A stretch of DNA of 64,000 bases from CALBPI01 sp039821645 (GCA_039821645.1 JBCBNU010000009.1:1-64000); one strand, 5' to 3'. Numbered from the stretch's first letter, positions 42,154 through 51,906 are shown. Numbers and translations: made by a program. The notes: generated by a model not told the origin, from the sequence alone.

Positions 42154-43187
42154 GTCCAACAGTAATCGCGCTCCTTGGTATCGGTGCCGGTGTTTTGACA
42201 ATCGCGATCCACTGGTTGTTTCGCGGTGCCCGAAAGACGCTTGAGGTTGCCACGCTAGATCCCTTCGGCGATCTGGTCAGGCCTCGCTTGCGTCTGACAC
42301 GTCTGTACGAGCCGCTGCTGCTCCTAATGAGGTTGCTGCTGCTGTCGTTGGTGATCCTGGTGCTGCTCACATCATTGATCGACTTTGAGCGAGTACGTTT
42401 TGGTGACCAAGTTGTACTGCTTACTCCGAATACCTCGGAAGAAGTCGCACTTTCGATTGCCGCGCCGGGGGTTGATGTACGTTGGCTGGACGCCGACCTC
42501 ACACCTGTTTCGCAATCACCGGTATCTGCAGATTGGGTGCAGGCGCTGGTGGATGCAGATCGCAAAATTCCCCTTTCGTCCAGCATTCGAGTAACCGGCT
42601 GGGCCGCAGCACGTGACTGGCCCGTGAGGTCGCCTGTGTTACGGCGTGAGATCCGATGGGATTGGATAGCTGAGGAGCGAATACCAACGCTTGAGGCCTG
42701 GCCTGAACGACTCCAGTTGTTGGTTGACACCGACGAGCATCGGTCCGCGCTTGAACAGGTGATTGACGTCTGGCGGAACTACGGATTACTCGACAAGACC
42801 GACGTTCGCTGGGTTGAACCGACTGCCGTGTTAGCGGATCAGCCGGTGATTTGGTGGCGCGGGGGTCCGACGCCAACAATCCCCTTTGGCGTTTTGGTTG
42901 CGGATATGCGCACCAGTGTGGGTGCGGGTTGGGAGTTGGTGGCACCGCCGACGCCGGGAGAGGGCATTCAGTTCGCCAATCGTTTGTGGCGTGCACTGGT
43001 TGCATTCGAAAGCGCGCGGCCCGTCCCGGCGATGCCGGCTCTACTTAGCGCCGAGATTAACCCTGATCTGCAGCCGCTTTTGCCGAGCCCTTCCCGAGAG
43101 GTAGCAGGCCTCTCCGGTGCGTGGTGGCTGATTGCGCTGCTGTTTGGCGTCGAGCGATTGCTTGCGGTACAGGCGGGTCGGCGATGA
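42150..43187 (+). CDS. Membrane protein with BatA-like N-terminus
   Basis: 345 residues. A membrane helix at about 5-24 (IALLGIGAGVLTIAIHWLF), the BatA-type segment with LYEPLLLLMRLLLLSLVILVLLTSLI and a C-terminal hydrophobic stretch AGLSGAWWLIALLFGVERLL. Between them is a periplasmic region of about 240 residues without recognised motifs. Proteins of this kind follow MoxR-DUF58 pairs and are taken to be envelope components. It overlaps both neighbours by ATGA. Confidence 0.82.
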   Translation: MSPTVIALLGIGAGVLTIAIHWLFRGARKTLEVATLDPFGDLVRPRLRLTRLYEPLLLLMRLLLLSLVILVLLTSLIDFERVRFGDQVVLLTPNTSEEVALSIAAPGVDVRWLDADLTPVSQSPVSADWVQALVDADRKIPLSSSIRVTGWAAARDWPVRSPVLRREIRWDWIAEERIPTLEAWPERLQLLVDTDEHRSALEQVIDVWRNYGLLDKTDVRWVEPTAVLADQPVIWWRGGPTPTIPFGVLVADMRTSVGAGWELVAPPTPGEGIQFANRLWRALVAFESARPVPAMPALLSAEINPDLQPLLPSPSREVAGLSGAWWLIALLFGVERLLAVQAGRR

Positions 43188-45334
43188 TTGGCGTGCGCTC
43201 AACCATCAAACGTTACGCGTCAGTCAGGCGCCGACGTTGGCTCGTGCATCAGCTGTGGTGGAGTTTGCCGCTGGCAGTGTTGGCGTTTGTCTTGGCTCGG
43301 TGGGCATCGCTGACGGTAGCGGCTGCGTTGATATGCGGTGGCAGCATTGGATTGTTGTCCGTGTTGGTGTTCGGTCTCGCACGCCGTCGTTCCTACCCCA
43401 CGCTGTCTCGCGTTTCACAACATCTGGACCGGCGGTTCGAGGAGCTGCAAGACAGTACGCACCTCGTGTTCGCGAACGATCAGGGATTATCGCGCGTTGC
43501 CCGACTCCAGCAGCAGCGGGTTGCGGCCACCATCAACGAACTCGAGGCGCGTGGTGCGCTGTCGCATGGTGCTGCCAATATGGTGCCCATGACGGCGGCA
43601 CTGGGTGCTTGTGCGGTGTTGCTGAACCTCGGCTGGTGGTTGCCTCGCAGTGTTTCGGTCGACGTCGGGCGACCAATAGGCTCTACCGACCCGGTAGTAG
43701 TTTCCGTCCAGGTGGATGAGCGTCCAGCCGAATACACTGGCCTACCGGCCATCAGCCACGCATCCCTGTCCTTCGATGCCAAAGCCTTTTCGATGCTCCG
43801 ATGGACCTTGCGAATGGAAGGCGATGTGAGGTCGGTGAGCATCCAATCGCAAGACGATCAGCGCTTTGTTCTGTATGCCGCTGCCGATGGTTTTTGGCAG
43901 AGTGAGTGGCTGCCTGCAACAGCCGCCAACTATCAAGTGTTGGTTGATAGCGTTCCACAAGAACTTGAGTCCAGCATCGAGCATCGGATCATTGTGGTTC
44001 CGGACCGCCCGCCGGCATTGCGCATTGTGGCTCCGGTTGATCGGATTCGTACGCTGACCGAATTGGAGCCGCGAACATTGAGCGCCACGCTCTCACTTTC
44101 CGATGACTATGGTGTAAAGACACTAAACGTGGTTGCGACGACCGCGGAGGGCGACGGGGAGCAAGTGACTTTTGAACGCAGGCAGCAAGACCTCTCCGGC
44201 CTGATTGGTGACGACGACGAGGTCACTGCGACTCTCGATCTCGAGTCCCTCGGCGCCGCGCCGGGCAGAGAGGTTTACCTTGCGTTCGAAGCCGAAGACG
44301 GTCGACCGGAGTCGCCCAACAAGACGGTCAGTACGTCGCTGATTGTGCGCTGGGATGTCGAGAGTGGCAGCCCCGATATTGTCCTCGACAACCAGATCGT
44401 CGTCGTCGAGCCCGAGTATTTCAGGAGTCAACGGCAGATCATCATCGACAGCGAAGCGCTATTGGAGGCCGAGGACTCGATAACCGCGGAGACGTTCTCT
44501 GCACGCGCGCAGTCGCTTGCGTTCGACGAACGGGCATTACGTTTTCGGTATGGCGAGTTTATGGGTGAAGAGGCGTCCGGGGAGCCGGTCGCGGGGGCGC
44601 GTCAGCTGGGCACGCAGGGCCATTACGTTGGGGATGGTCACAATCACGACGAGCAAGAATTTGCTCTGGAAGCGAGGCGCGAGTTTGGCAATGCCATGGC
44701 AGCAATCTCGCCTTATGCGCACTTTCATGATCAGGAAGAGCAGGCCACGATTTTCGATCCGGAAACCCGGGCACTGCTGGGTCAGGCGCTCTCTGCGATG
44801 TGGCGTGCGGAAGGGTTTTTGCTTCAACATGACCCGGAAAACAGTTTGCCTTATCAGTACCGTGCCTTGGCATTGATCAAAAGGGTTCAAGATCGTTCGC
44901 GCGTCGTGGTCAACAAAGTGGGCGTCAGTATTACCCCTATCGATTTTTCCAGAACTTTGACAGGAGAGCTGGATGAAATTCCGGCGCTTCGAGATCTCGA
45001 TCCAGGGCAGAGTGCGATGGATGCATCTGCAGCCCCGGCCGAGGCTGTCGTCGCCCTGATCGCAAGTAGTGATTTTCGGCCGGATGACGCGAAACAGGTC
45101 CGCAACTGGGCGCATGCTCGCTCGGCTGAGGCGAGCGCGGCGGGTGATGTGGACACAGAGCGCGACTTTCGCGAGCTTCTCGCTGCGCTAGCTACCTGGC
45201 AGAGAACGGCGGAGTGCTCGGACTGCCGACGGACCGTGCAGACGGTCTGGCAACGCCAAGGTCCGGTACCGACAGCGCCGCCGGCAAGGCAGCGTCAACC
45301 GACGAACTGGTTTGATGGGTCCGCAACTCCATGA
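43184..45334 (+). CDS. DUF4175-like large membrane protein
   Basis: 716 residues from the ATG at 43184, which overlaps the upstream stop (ATGA); the open frame to 43121 is only read-through of the previous gene. Two N-terminal helices (WSLPLAVLAFVLARWASLTV and AALICGGSIGLLSVLVFGLA) precede a long periplasmic region. It contains Ig-like repeats, then an acidic, His-rich stretch (YVGDGHNHDEQE) and an alanine-rich C-terminal domain. This matches the DUF4175/TIGR02302 type found with MoxR-DUF58 genes. Function unknown. Confidence 0.78.
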   Translation: MIGVRSTIKRYASVRRRRWLVHQLWWSLPLAVLAFVLARWASLTVAAALICGGSIGLLSVLVFGLARRRSYPTLSRVSQHLDRRFEELQDSTHLVFANDQGLSRVARLQQQRVAATINELEARGALSHGAANMVPMTAALGACAVLLNLGWWLPRSVSVDVGRPIGSTDPVVVSVQVDERPAEYTGLPAISHASLSFDAKAFSMLRWTLRMEGDVRSVSIQSQDDQRFVLYAAADGFWQSEWLPATAANYQVLVDSVPQELESSIEHRIIVVPDRPPALRIVAPVDRIRTLTELEPRTLSATLSLSDDYGVKTLNVVATTAEGDGEQVTFERRQQDLSGLIGDDDEVTATLDLESLGAAPGREVYLAFEAEDGRPESPNKTVSTSLIVRWDVESGSPDIVLDNQIVVVEPEYFRSQRQIIIDSEALLEAEDSITAETFSARAQSLAFDERALRFRYGEFMGEEASGEPVAGARQLGTQGHYVGDGHNHDEQEFALEARREFGNAMAAISPYAHFHDQEEQATIFDPETRALLGQALSAMWRAEGFLLQHDPENSLPYQYRALALIKRVQDRSRVVVNKVGVSITPIDFSRTLTGELDEIPALRDLDPGQSAMDASAAPAEAVVALIASSDFRPDDAKQVRNWAHARSAEASAAGDVDTERDFRELLAALATWQRTAECSDCRRTVQTVWQRQGPVPTAPPARQRQPTNWFDGSATP

Positions 45335-47085
45335 TGTGGAGCGAATGGTTCGATGTCTGGAGTGGGGCCGAGATGTTGCCCACGGTGCTCTGGCTAACAG
45401 CCACTGCACTTTTCGCGTCGTTTATGATTTCTCGCCGACTTTCCTGGCTGGCGCGTTGTATCTGGTGGCCGTTGCAATTGGCCGCTGTGTTCTGTCTGTT
45501 GTTGATGGTGTTCCCACCCAGTAGGCCAGGGGAGTCCGGCGATAGTGTGTTGCTGACGATGGGCGGCGACGCTGAGCGTGTGCACGCAGACCGCGTGATG
45601 CCCGACATGCTGAACGCCGAGCAGCGAATTCGGCAGCAAGGTGGTGCGCTTTCTGAGAACCTGACTGTGGTAGGGCACGGGCTGATGCCGCAACAATGGT
45701 ATGAGTGGCCGAGGCCACGACGTGTACAGCACGATGCGACCGACCCGGATGGACTACTCATGCATTTCGATCTTCCGACCGAGGTGGTCGCGGGCCGTTC
45801 TTACTCGGCAGTAGCAACTTTGGCACCCGAGTCTGATGGCGTACACGTCGACATTGTCGACAGCCAGGGCGAGCGTATCGCAACCTCTGATTCGGGCGAC
45901 CGCAGAGTTCTAACGCTTCCAGCGCTGCCTACGGGCAGACGAACACTTGATTTGGTCGTTTCTCGTGATGGCGTGGAGTTGGAGCGTGTCGCATTTGGCG
46001 TCAACGCGATACAACCGGAACTGGCCCGAATCCTGTTAGTGCAAGACGCACCCGGATTCGAAGGGCGCTACTTCTTTGCCTGGGCCGGTGCCACAGGTGC
46101 TGCGGTAGCAGCGCGCACACAGGTTTCGGAAGCGAGACTTATAACACGGTTTGTGAACCGCAATCGCGTCAGTCTGGATAATCTCAATGACTCGCTTTTG
46201 GACGCCGTCGATCTTGTGGTGATTAGCGGGGCAGCGCTCGGGGCATTGAGTAGCGAGGAGCGCGAACGTCTCGTTCGTTCGAAATCGGGTGTCGGAGTCC
46301 TCGTGCTCATTCACGATACGGACGACCTGAAAGCGGTCACCTCAATGGCGGGTGTTAGCGTTCGTGAGAATCCCTCGCAGGTGATCTATCAAGTCGAGGC
46401 CAGTGTCGATTATGTTGAATCGGGTCTATCAAGATTAAACGTCGGTTTTGAGAATGCGTTGTGGCGTCCGATAGTGACTGATCTTGCGGGTGATTCATTG
46501 ATTGTCGTGCGGCGAGACAATCCCTCTTTTGCAATATCGCTGATTCGTGATTCGTTCCGAATACAGGGTGCTGGTGGTGTCGAGGCCTACGCGGCACTCT
46601 GGTCTCCCATTATTGAGGGCATGGCGCGGCCTTCCGATACGTCTCAACTGGTTGTGTGTCCTGCAAGACCCGTGGCGTATGAGCGACTGCGAGTTTGCGC
46701 ACCCCCCGGTGCGTCTGCCCGGGCGCTGCGAGTAACGTCGCCAGGCGGGGAGGGCAGCGAGCAGCGGCTGTTCAAATCTCCCCTTCGCCTTGGGCAGCAG
46801 TGCGCTTGGATTTGGCCCGACCGGGCTGGATGGTACCGATTCGAAACCGACGGTCTGAGCACCGAGCGCTATGTTGCGAGCAGCCAGAGTTGGTCGGGAG
46901 CACGTTCACGAGCCTCCCTCTCGGTTACCGGTGCCGTTGCCGGCACGGTCGGAATCGGTGCGTTTGTACAGCAGGCTCCACAGCAAATGCGGCGTGAGAC
47001 TTTCCTGCCATGGTTGCTCGGCCTGTGGCTGCTCAGTTGGTTCGTGCAGAGAATCGCATTGACGCCGCGTGCCACGTCAGTCTGA
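45331..47085 (+). CDS. Membrane-anchored glutamine-amidotransferase-like protein of the MoxR operon
   Basis: 584 residues. Two helices at the N-terminus (MLPTVLWLTATALFASFMI, WWPLQLAAVFCLLLMVFP) and one at the C-terminus (LPWLLGLWLLSWFVQRI) enclose a periplasmic region. Around residues 230-330 it has a Rossmann-like part (ILLVQDAPGFEGRYFF, DAVDLVVISGAALGALSSEERE) similar to the class-I amidotransferase-like domains in BatA-type clusters. No catalytic Cys triad is evident. Overlaps the upstream gene by ATGA and ends the operon. Confidence 0.78.
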   Translation: MMWSEWFDVWSGAEMLPTVLWLTATALFASFMISRRLSWLARCIWWPLQLAAVFCLLLMVFPPSRPGESGDSVLLTMGGDAERVHADRVMPDMLNAEQRIRQQGGALSENLTVVGHGLMPQQWYEWPRPRRVQHDATDPDGLLMHFDLPTEVVAGRSYSAVATLAPESDGVHVDIVDSQGERIATSDSGDRRVLTLPALPTGRRTLDLVVSRDGVELERVAFGVNAIQPELARILLVQDAPGFEGRYFFAWAGATGAAVAARTQVSEARLITRFVNRNRVSLDNLNDSLLDAVDLVVISGAALGALSSEERERLVRSKSGVGVLVLIHDTDDLKAVTSMAGVSVRENPSQVIYQVEASVDYVESGLSRLNVGFENALWRPIVTDLAGDSLIVVRRDNPSFAISLIRDSFRIQGAGGVEAYAALWSPIIEGMARPSDTSQLVVCPARPVAYERLRVCAPPGASARALRVTSPGGEGSEQRLFKSPLRLGQQCAWIWPDRAGWYRFETDGLSTERYVASSQSWSGARSRASLSVTGAVAGTVGIGAFVQQAPQQMRRETFLPWLLGLWLLSWFVQRIALTPRATSV

Positions 47086-47090
47086 GGGCA

Positions 47091-47942
47091 CTATCGCGCG
47101 CTCTGGCGCATACTTGCCTCGGTGACGTTGGTTTGCGGTTGTCGCGGTTTGATCAAGCTGCCATCCCCGCGATAGATGAGGTAGCTTGGGTCATATCTAG
47201 CCCACGCCTCATCGGCATCCTGCTCGATCTTTCCGAGCATCTTGGTCAGGTTCTTGCGTGTCTGTCGTGCAACCAACCCGTCGGGCACGATGCCGCCGAG
47301 ATCAACGGTCGCGTGCACCATGACAAGAGTTCGGTTTGGTCCTGCAGCGCCCATCACCCAAGCACCATTGTTTAGCGGTAGTGGTACTGACTTCTCTGCT
47401 TGCTTGGCGGAAATGCCGGCAAACGCGCCATCGCTGAAAAGCTCACTCACCCGGCTGGATGCGCTCGGCACCAGTGACCATCGGTGCTCCCACAAACGAT
47501 TTGCTGAATTGTGCGCAAGTGTTGTGTTCTTCTCTGTGCGGATGAGCCAGTGCCGATCCCGCAGCGGCCACGGCATGTCGAGGTGTTGATACCAATCACC
47601 ACCCCCGAGGGCATTGGTCTCCAGCAGTCGTTCAGTGAGGCGGCTGCTATATCCCGCGTCGAAAGCGAGTGCTGCAAGCCATAGCGGTTCTCTGGCTTGG
47701 TCGATCAATCGATAGCCAATCACTCGGAGCGACGTTGTTTCCTCGCCGTTATGGCGCTCAGTCACCGAGACCTTACGATAGACCACCGCACCTTCGTATA
47801 GCTTCGATAAGCTGTCTTGATCGAGTCCACTTACCGCAACGCCAGACGCGCGCTGATACTCGATCAGCAAATCGATGATGACCTCATCAGCCTCGGCCAT
47901 TCCCGAAAGTAACAGGCAGAGCGTTGTGACGAACTTACGCAT
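47091..47942 (-). CDS. Secreted START/SRPBCC-like protein
   Basis: 283 residues with a short signal peptide (MRKFVTTLCLLLSGMAEA). The mature protein resembles the START lipid-binding fold: VVYRKVSVTERHNGEE, DMPWPLRDRHWLIRTE, SLVPSASSRVSE, then a long final helix (TRKNLTKMLGKIEQDADEAW). START proteins bind a lipid in a closed cavity; here that would be in the periplasm. It is the last gene of the minus-strand unit, 18 bp after the fusion protein, and converges on the MoxR operon. The ligand is unknown. Confidence 0.75.
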   Translation of the reverse strand: MRKFVTTLCLLLSGMAEADEVIIDLLIEYQRASGVAVSGLDQDSLSKLYEGAVVYRKVSVTERHNGEETTSLRVIGYRLIDQAREPLWLAALAFDAGYSSRLTERLLETNALGGGDWYQHLDMPWPLRDRHWLIRTEKNTTLAHNSANRLWEHRWSLVPSASSRVSELFSDGAFAGISAKQAEKSVPLPLNNGAWVMGAAGPNRTLVMVHATVDLGGIVPDGLVARQTRKNLTKMLGKIEQDADEAWARYDPSYLIYRGDGSLIKPRQPQTNVTEASMRQSAR

Positions 47943-47960
47943 GGGTTGAATACTATCAGA

Positions 47961-50504
47961 CTATTTTGTTGCGGCAGGTTGTGTCAGCGCCCGTAACTCT
48001 TTAATCACTCGTATCGCACCGGGTGGTCGGTGGCCAGACTTGGCGAGTTGCGCGCCGATTTGCCACGCAGATGCCCAGTGGGCGCAGGTCGCCTTGAGAC
48101 CGTCGAGTAGAGAGGCGCCCGGGTGATAAATATGTGCGGGCTCGGAGGTTAATCCGTTCAATTCGACGATGGACAGCGATCGTCCTTTGGTCAGTGACTC
48201 AGGGTTTGGAACAAACAGATCGAATCGGCCGAGAAAAAAGCCGTCGAAGTGTCCCGTTATTTGGTCGAGTGTTTGAACCAATTGTTCGCTATTCAGATGA
48301 CCAGCATCTGTGAAGATGCTGCCTCGACTGTGCGTGCCGATTGCATTCAGTCTTACGGGCTCGCCGTTGCCGGGCACACCCTGGAGGTCTCGCGAGTGCG
48401 TGTTGAGGAACACCGGTGCCATATTCACTGCGCGATCGTCGTTGAGAATCAATTGCTCAAGCGTCGACGCACCGTCGCCCGTAACGATCGTGTGTCCTTT
48501 GTGAGCGATTGAGGTCACGCTGCCGGTAGCGGCGTTCGGTAGCCGGCAGTACATGACCCCGTATTCCTCGCCGCTAACCATCTGTTGCGCGATGATCGTC
48601 CCATTTGCGTTCTTCAGATAAGCGCTAGCCTGCGCATCGCTGTGTATGACCTCAACTTCTCGACCACGCTCACCCGCATCGGGTTTCATTACGATCGGAT
48701 AGCCTCCGTGTGCAGCAACGAATTCACGGATTTGGTCCAAGCGAGCGTCAGGCCTGTCACTGTCGATCGTGGTGAATGCGGCCACGGCCCCAGAGGGAGC
48801 AAGCGCACTGAGAATTTGAGACTTGGATTCACCTGTGAGACCGCTGAGCGGGATCGCCGGGTTGGCAATCGTGAATAGCGTCAATGAGCGGTAGCGAAGC
48901 GCCATCCCAACGTTGAACAAAACAACGGGGGCGTAATACGCCCAGCGCGGCCAATACTCGAAACGTGTCATTCGGCGCCACTGTCCCAGAGCTAGCCGAC
49001 GTCCTCGCCGGGTGAACAGTGGCGGCAGGATGCGCGCGGCGAACACCAACAGCAATGCGCCACCGAGAAATAACCAGATGGCCGACGCCGCATATTCCTC
49101 AAACCACCGTTCAACAATTGCGCCGTAGGTTGCTGCGACGCCAACCAGGATCGGTGTCCAGATCGCTGTTGCCAACGCGAAGTAGCTGATAAACACGGGC
49201 ACAGGCATGCGTAACGCCCCCGCAACGAGATAGGTTGGCAGTCGGGTGCCGGGTGTGAATCGACTGATGATGATCACGAGCGGGCCGCGGCGGTTAAGCC
49301 AGTCTGTTGCCCGATTGATTGCTGAGTCGCTGACCAGCCGCTTCACTGCAGGCGCGCCAAACCAGCGGCCAATGAAAAACAGGGCCACATCGCTCGTAAA
49401 CAGTCCGATGAGGCAGGCGAGAATTGCTATGGGCAACGACAAGATGCCTTGCGCGACCAGAAAGCCAGATGCGATGCAGGTCAGGTCTTCACTGACATAG
49501 GCAGCGACGACAATAGCTAGAACAAGCACTACCAGCGGGAATCCCGACAGCGGTTCGCGATCACCGGTGACATAAGGTAGCTTGGCTGCTTCGAGTCGTG
49601 ACGGATCAGCAGACGCACGAGTATCTTCTTCCCCCGCATTGACTCGATCGATGAACGCTCGAATTGACGGTGTCACAAGTTCGGGTGTTCCGTAGCCGAT
49701 TTCATGTCCTGCATCAACAGCGACCAGCGTGCTCTGCGGTACTAGCCTCTTATGTTCTTCGGCAGCCGCAAATGGCACTAACCCGTCCCGCTCACCATGC
49801 ACGATCAGAGTAGGAACCTCGATGCGAGTTAGTTTCTCGCGCAGCACTCGCTGATCGGTGTCGACAAGATTTTTTGCATAGCCAAGCCCAAGGATCGCAC
49901 CATCAAGGAACCCAAAGTGCGGCAACAGCCATTCGCAAGCATTGACCAGAGCGAGTTGCCCGGCGTAAACGGCATGATTGACCGGGTAGCTGCCGAACAG
50001 CTCGAGCTCCTGCACACCGATCGCCGCAAGTAGCGTCAGGCTCTCAACGCGTTCTGCATGATCGCTGGCGAGGACAATGGCGGGCGCGCCACCCTGACTG
50101 TAGCCGATGATATGCGTTGACCCGATGCCCATGGCATTAAGCAGGTCGGCGACGTAGTGACCGTGTGTGATGCTGGAATAGTCAGCGAGTTTCAGTGTTG
50201 AGCGGCCAAACCCGGGCAAGTCAGGAGAGATGACATAGAAATCCCCTTCGAGTAACTCAGCCAGCGAACGTAGTGCCGGCGATGCAACGGGTGTTCCGTG
50301 AAGGAGCAATATCGCTGGCTTGCTTGGATCACCATAGCGGCGTACGGCGACCTCGATAGTGTCGCCCGTTAGCACATCCGCGTCGCGCTCATCGAGCGTT
50401 ACGGCAATTTGATCCGACTGAAGGGGAAGTGCGTCGTCGCTAAGTAGTCGCAGACCATTGGATGCGAGCAGCAGTATGAGCCACAACCAGAGAAATCGCC
50501 GCAT
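47961..50504 (-). CDS. Three-part fusion: alpha/beta hydrolase, DedA membrane domain, ATP-grasp ligase
   Basis: 847 residues. The N-terminal helix is followed by an alpha/beta-hydrolase domain (residues ~50-290) with HGTPV oxyanion region, nucleophile Ser136 in GYSQGG, Asp240 and His267. Next comes a DedA/VTT domain (~320-495) with SEDLTCIASGFL, FTSDVALFFIGRWFGAP and the reentrant-loop signature SRFTPGTRLPTYLVAGA. The C-terminal part (~545-830) is ATP-grasp: IPLSGLTGESKSQIL, the ATP-binding PIVMKPDAGERGREVEVI, and metal-binding LGRFDLFV and IVELNGLTSE. A lipid hydrolase, a phospholipid scramblase-like domain and a carboxylate-amine ligase are thus in one chain. It shares an operon with acyltransferases. 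Confidence 0.9.
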   Translation of the reverse strand: MRRFLWLWLILLLASNGLRLLSDDALPLQSDQIAVTLDERDADVLTGDTIEVAVRRYGDPSKPAILLLHGTPVASPALRSLAELLEGDFYVISPDLPGFGRSTLKLADYSSITHGHYVADLLNAMGIGSTHIIGYSQGGAPAIVLASDHAERVESLTLLAAIGVQELELFGSYPVNHAVYAGQLALVNACEWLLPHFGFLDGAILGLGYAKNLVDTDQRVLREKLTRIEVPTLIVHGERDGLVPFAAAEEHKRLVPQSTLVAVDAGHEIGYGTPELVTPSIRAFIDRVNAGEEDTRASADPSRLEAAKLPYVTGDREPLSGFPLVVLVLAIVVAAYVSEDLTCIASGFLVAQGILSLPIAILACLIGLFTSDVALFFIGRWFGAPAVKRLVSDSAINRATDWLNRRGPLVIIISRFTPGTRLPTYLVAGALRMPVPVFISYFALATAIWTPILVGVAATYGAIVERWFEEYAASAIWLFLGGALLLVFAARILPPLFTRRGRRLALGQWRRMTRFEYWPRWAYYAPVVLFNVGMALRYRSLTLFTIANPAIPLSGLTGESKSQILSALAPSGAVAAFTTIDSDRPDARLDQIREFVAAHGGYPIVMKPDAGERGREVEVIHSDAQASAYLKNANGTIIAQQMVSGEEYGVMYCRLPNAATGSVTSIAHKGHTIVTGDGASTLEQLILNDDRAVNMAPVFLNTHSRDLQGVPGNGEPVRLNAIGTHSRGSIFTDAGHLNSEQLVQTLDQITGHFDGFFLGRFDLFVPNPESLTKGRSLSIVELNGLTSEPAHIYHPGASLLDGLKATCAHWASAWQIGAQLAKSGHRPPGAIRVIKELRALTQPAATK

Positions 50505-50511
50505 CGGGTGA

Positions 50512-51042
50512 TCAGGTGCCGCTTGCGTGGCGCAGGGTCGAGGGCGCTACTCCAAAGTCGGCGGTGGTGGTCAGCGAAAGCTGGGCAGCTGCGGCAGCGA
50601 TCAACGCGTCATGATGTACCGTATGGCTCACTAGGAACTGAAGCTCTCGTTGCAATGACGTCGGTGCTGCAACCTCTGTGCTTTGTGCAGAGCCGCAATC
50701 CATGCACACCGTCAACGCGAGTGCCGGATCGACGGTTTGAAGTTTACCCAGTCGGTCGACTTGATCGTCGATCCGCTGCAATGCGTAATCGACATCCTGT
50801 TCGGTCCGAGGATCGCGTTGCCGTTCGTCGTAATTGATATGCCCGCGCTCCAGGCCAATCCACAGTGCATCGTAGTGATCCAGAACATGGCGTACGTGTG
50901 CACCAATTCCACGATCGCAGGGGGTCACTGAGGCCGTATATTGCTTTGCCGTCATTTGAGCGACAACGTCACGCAGACGTTGCAGTCCAGCAATGTTGTC
51001 AGCGTGCAGCGCGATCATGGTCGTGGTCCTGATGTTGTTCAT
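50512..51042 (-). CDS. DinB-family protein
   Basis: 176-residue four-helix-bundle DinB/YfiT-type protein. The three metal-binding His fall in GAHVRHVLDHYDALW and SHTVHHDALI. These proteins often act as thiol-S-transferases or metal hydrolases; the substrate is not known. ATG at 51042 (or 51018) lies inside the 3' end of the PlsC-like gene, and the gene ends 7 bp before the fusion gene, so it is in the same transcript. Confidence 0.8.
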   Translation of the reverse strand: MNNIRTTTMIALHADNIAGLQRLRDVVAQMTAKQYTASVTPCDRGIGAHVRHVLDHYDALWIGLERGHINYDERQRDPRTEQDVDYALQRIDDQVDRLGKLQTVDPALALTVCMDCGSAQSTEVAAPTSLQRELQFLVSHTVHHDALIAAAAAQLSLTTTADFGVAPSTLRHASGT

Positions 51043-51901
51043 GAATATTTAGTGCGTCGTTAGCCGATCTTGGGACGTCTCCAGATTCGATTGTCGCCGC
51101 GTCGGGAAAGTTCTGGAGCTGAAGTGTGTGTATATCCTCACGCACCTTAAGCGCTAATTCTTTGCGATCTGTCGCAAGTTGCTCATTGCTTGAAAAGCGG
51201 ACCGTCGCGGTGAACCCGCGCAGATGCATTAACCTCCATACATGCGGAGCGAAAGCCATATCGCCGTAATAGCAGATTGCGCGATGCGCGTGAGGATCGC
51301 CGGCGTGGGTTTCGAAGTAAATCGCTGCCGTGTTGACCGGGTAGTTGTGTCGCGCAGGCATCTCGAGAAGAGAAGGTCGGATCGGTAAAACAAAGTCGGA
51401 TTCAGAGCTCGTGCCTTCCGGGAACAGGACGACGCCGTCGCCGCGCTCCAAGGCCTCGCGAATCGTTGCGTTCGCGCGAGGAATGTCCCGGTGGCGCTCG
51501 CGGTTGATGTAGAGCGTGTCAGCGAGTCTGGTCAGCATGCCGATCACCGGCCAGTGATTGACGTCTGCTTTCGACACAAAAACTGCTGGCAGCTTTTGCG
51601 CCAGAACGACGATGTCGAGATAACCGAGGTGATTGCTCGCGAGAAAGAATGGCGCTTCGGGGGGCGTTCCGTGCCAGACCACACGCCCACCGATGAGCGC
51701 AATAACGCCACGTGCCCAGATGGAGAAGTGCGCAGCGCGCCACGCTCGACGCCGACTCGGCCAGGGTCGCAGCAACGCGCGTCCGCTCGACAGGGTAATT
51801 ACGATTAAAAGCGTGAATCCGGCGATGAGTATCAAACGCCATAGCGCGACGCATCGCCTCCAAAGGCTAAAGCTGTGCGATTGCTCGACCATGCTGTACA
51901 A
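50999..51901 (-). CDS. 1-acyl-glycerol-3-phosphate acyltransferase-like protein (PlsC/OlsA-like)
   Basis: 300-residue O-acyltransferase. After a membrane helix (LILIAGFTLLIVITLSS) come the acyltransferase motifs NHLGYLD (HX4D, motif I), LYINRERHRDIPRA (motif II) and VLFPEGTSSES (motif III). This matches PlsC and OlsA, which esterify the hydroxy-acyl chain of lyso-ornithine lipid. OlsA is favoured because an OlsB-like gene is immediately upstream. Start is at 51901 or 51892. The C-terminus is unusually His/Asp-rich (HEQHQDHDHD). Confidence 0.87.
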   Translation of the reverse strand: MYSMVEQSHSFSLWRRCVALWRLILIAGFTLLIVITLSSGRALLRPWPSRRRAWRAAHFSIWARGVIALIGGRVVWHGTPPEAPFFLASNHLGYLDIVVLAQKLPAVFVSKADVNHWPVIGMLTRLADTLYINRERHRDIPRANATIREALERGDGVVLFPEGTSSESDFVLPIRPSLLEMPARHNYPVNTAAIYFETHAGDPHAHRAICYYGDMAFAPHVWRLMHLRGFTATVRFSSNEQLATDRKELALKVREDIHTLQLQNFPDAATIESGDVPRSANDALNIHEQHQDHDHDRAAR

Positions 51902-51906
51902 GCGAC

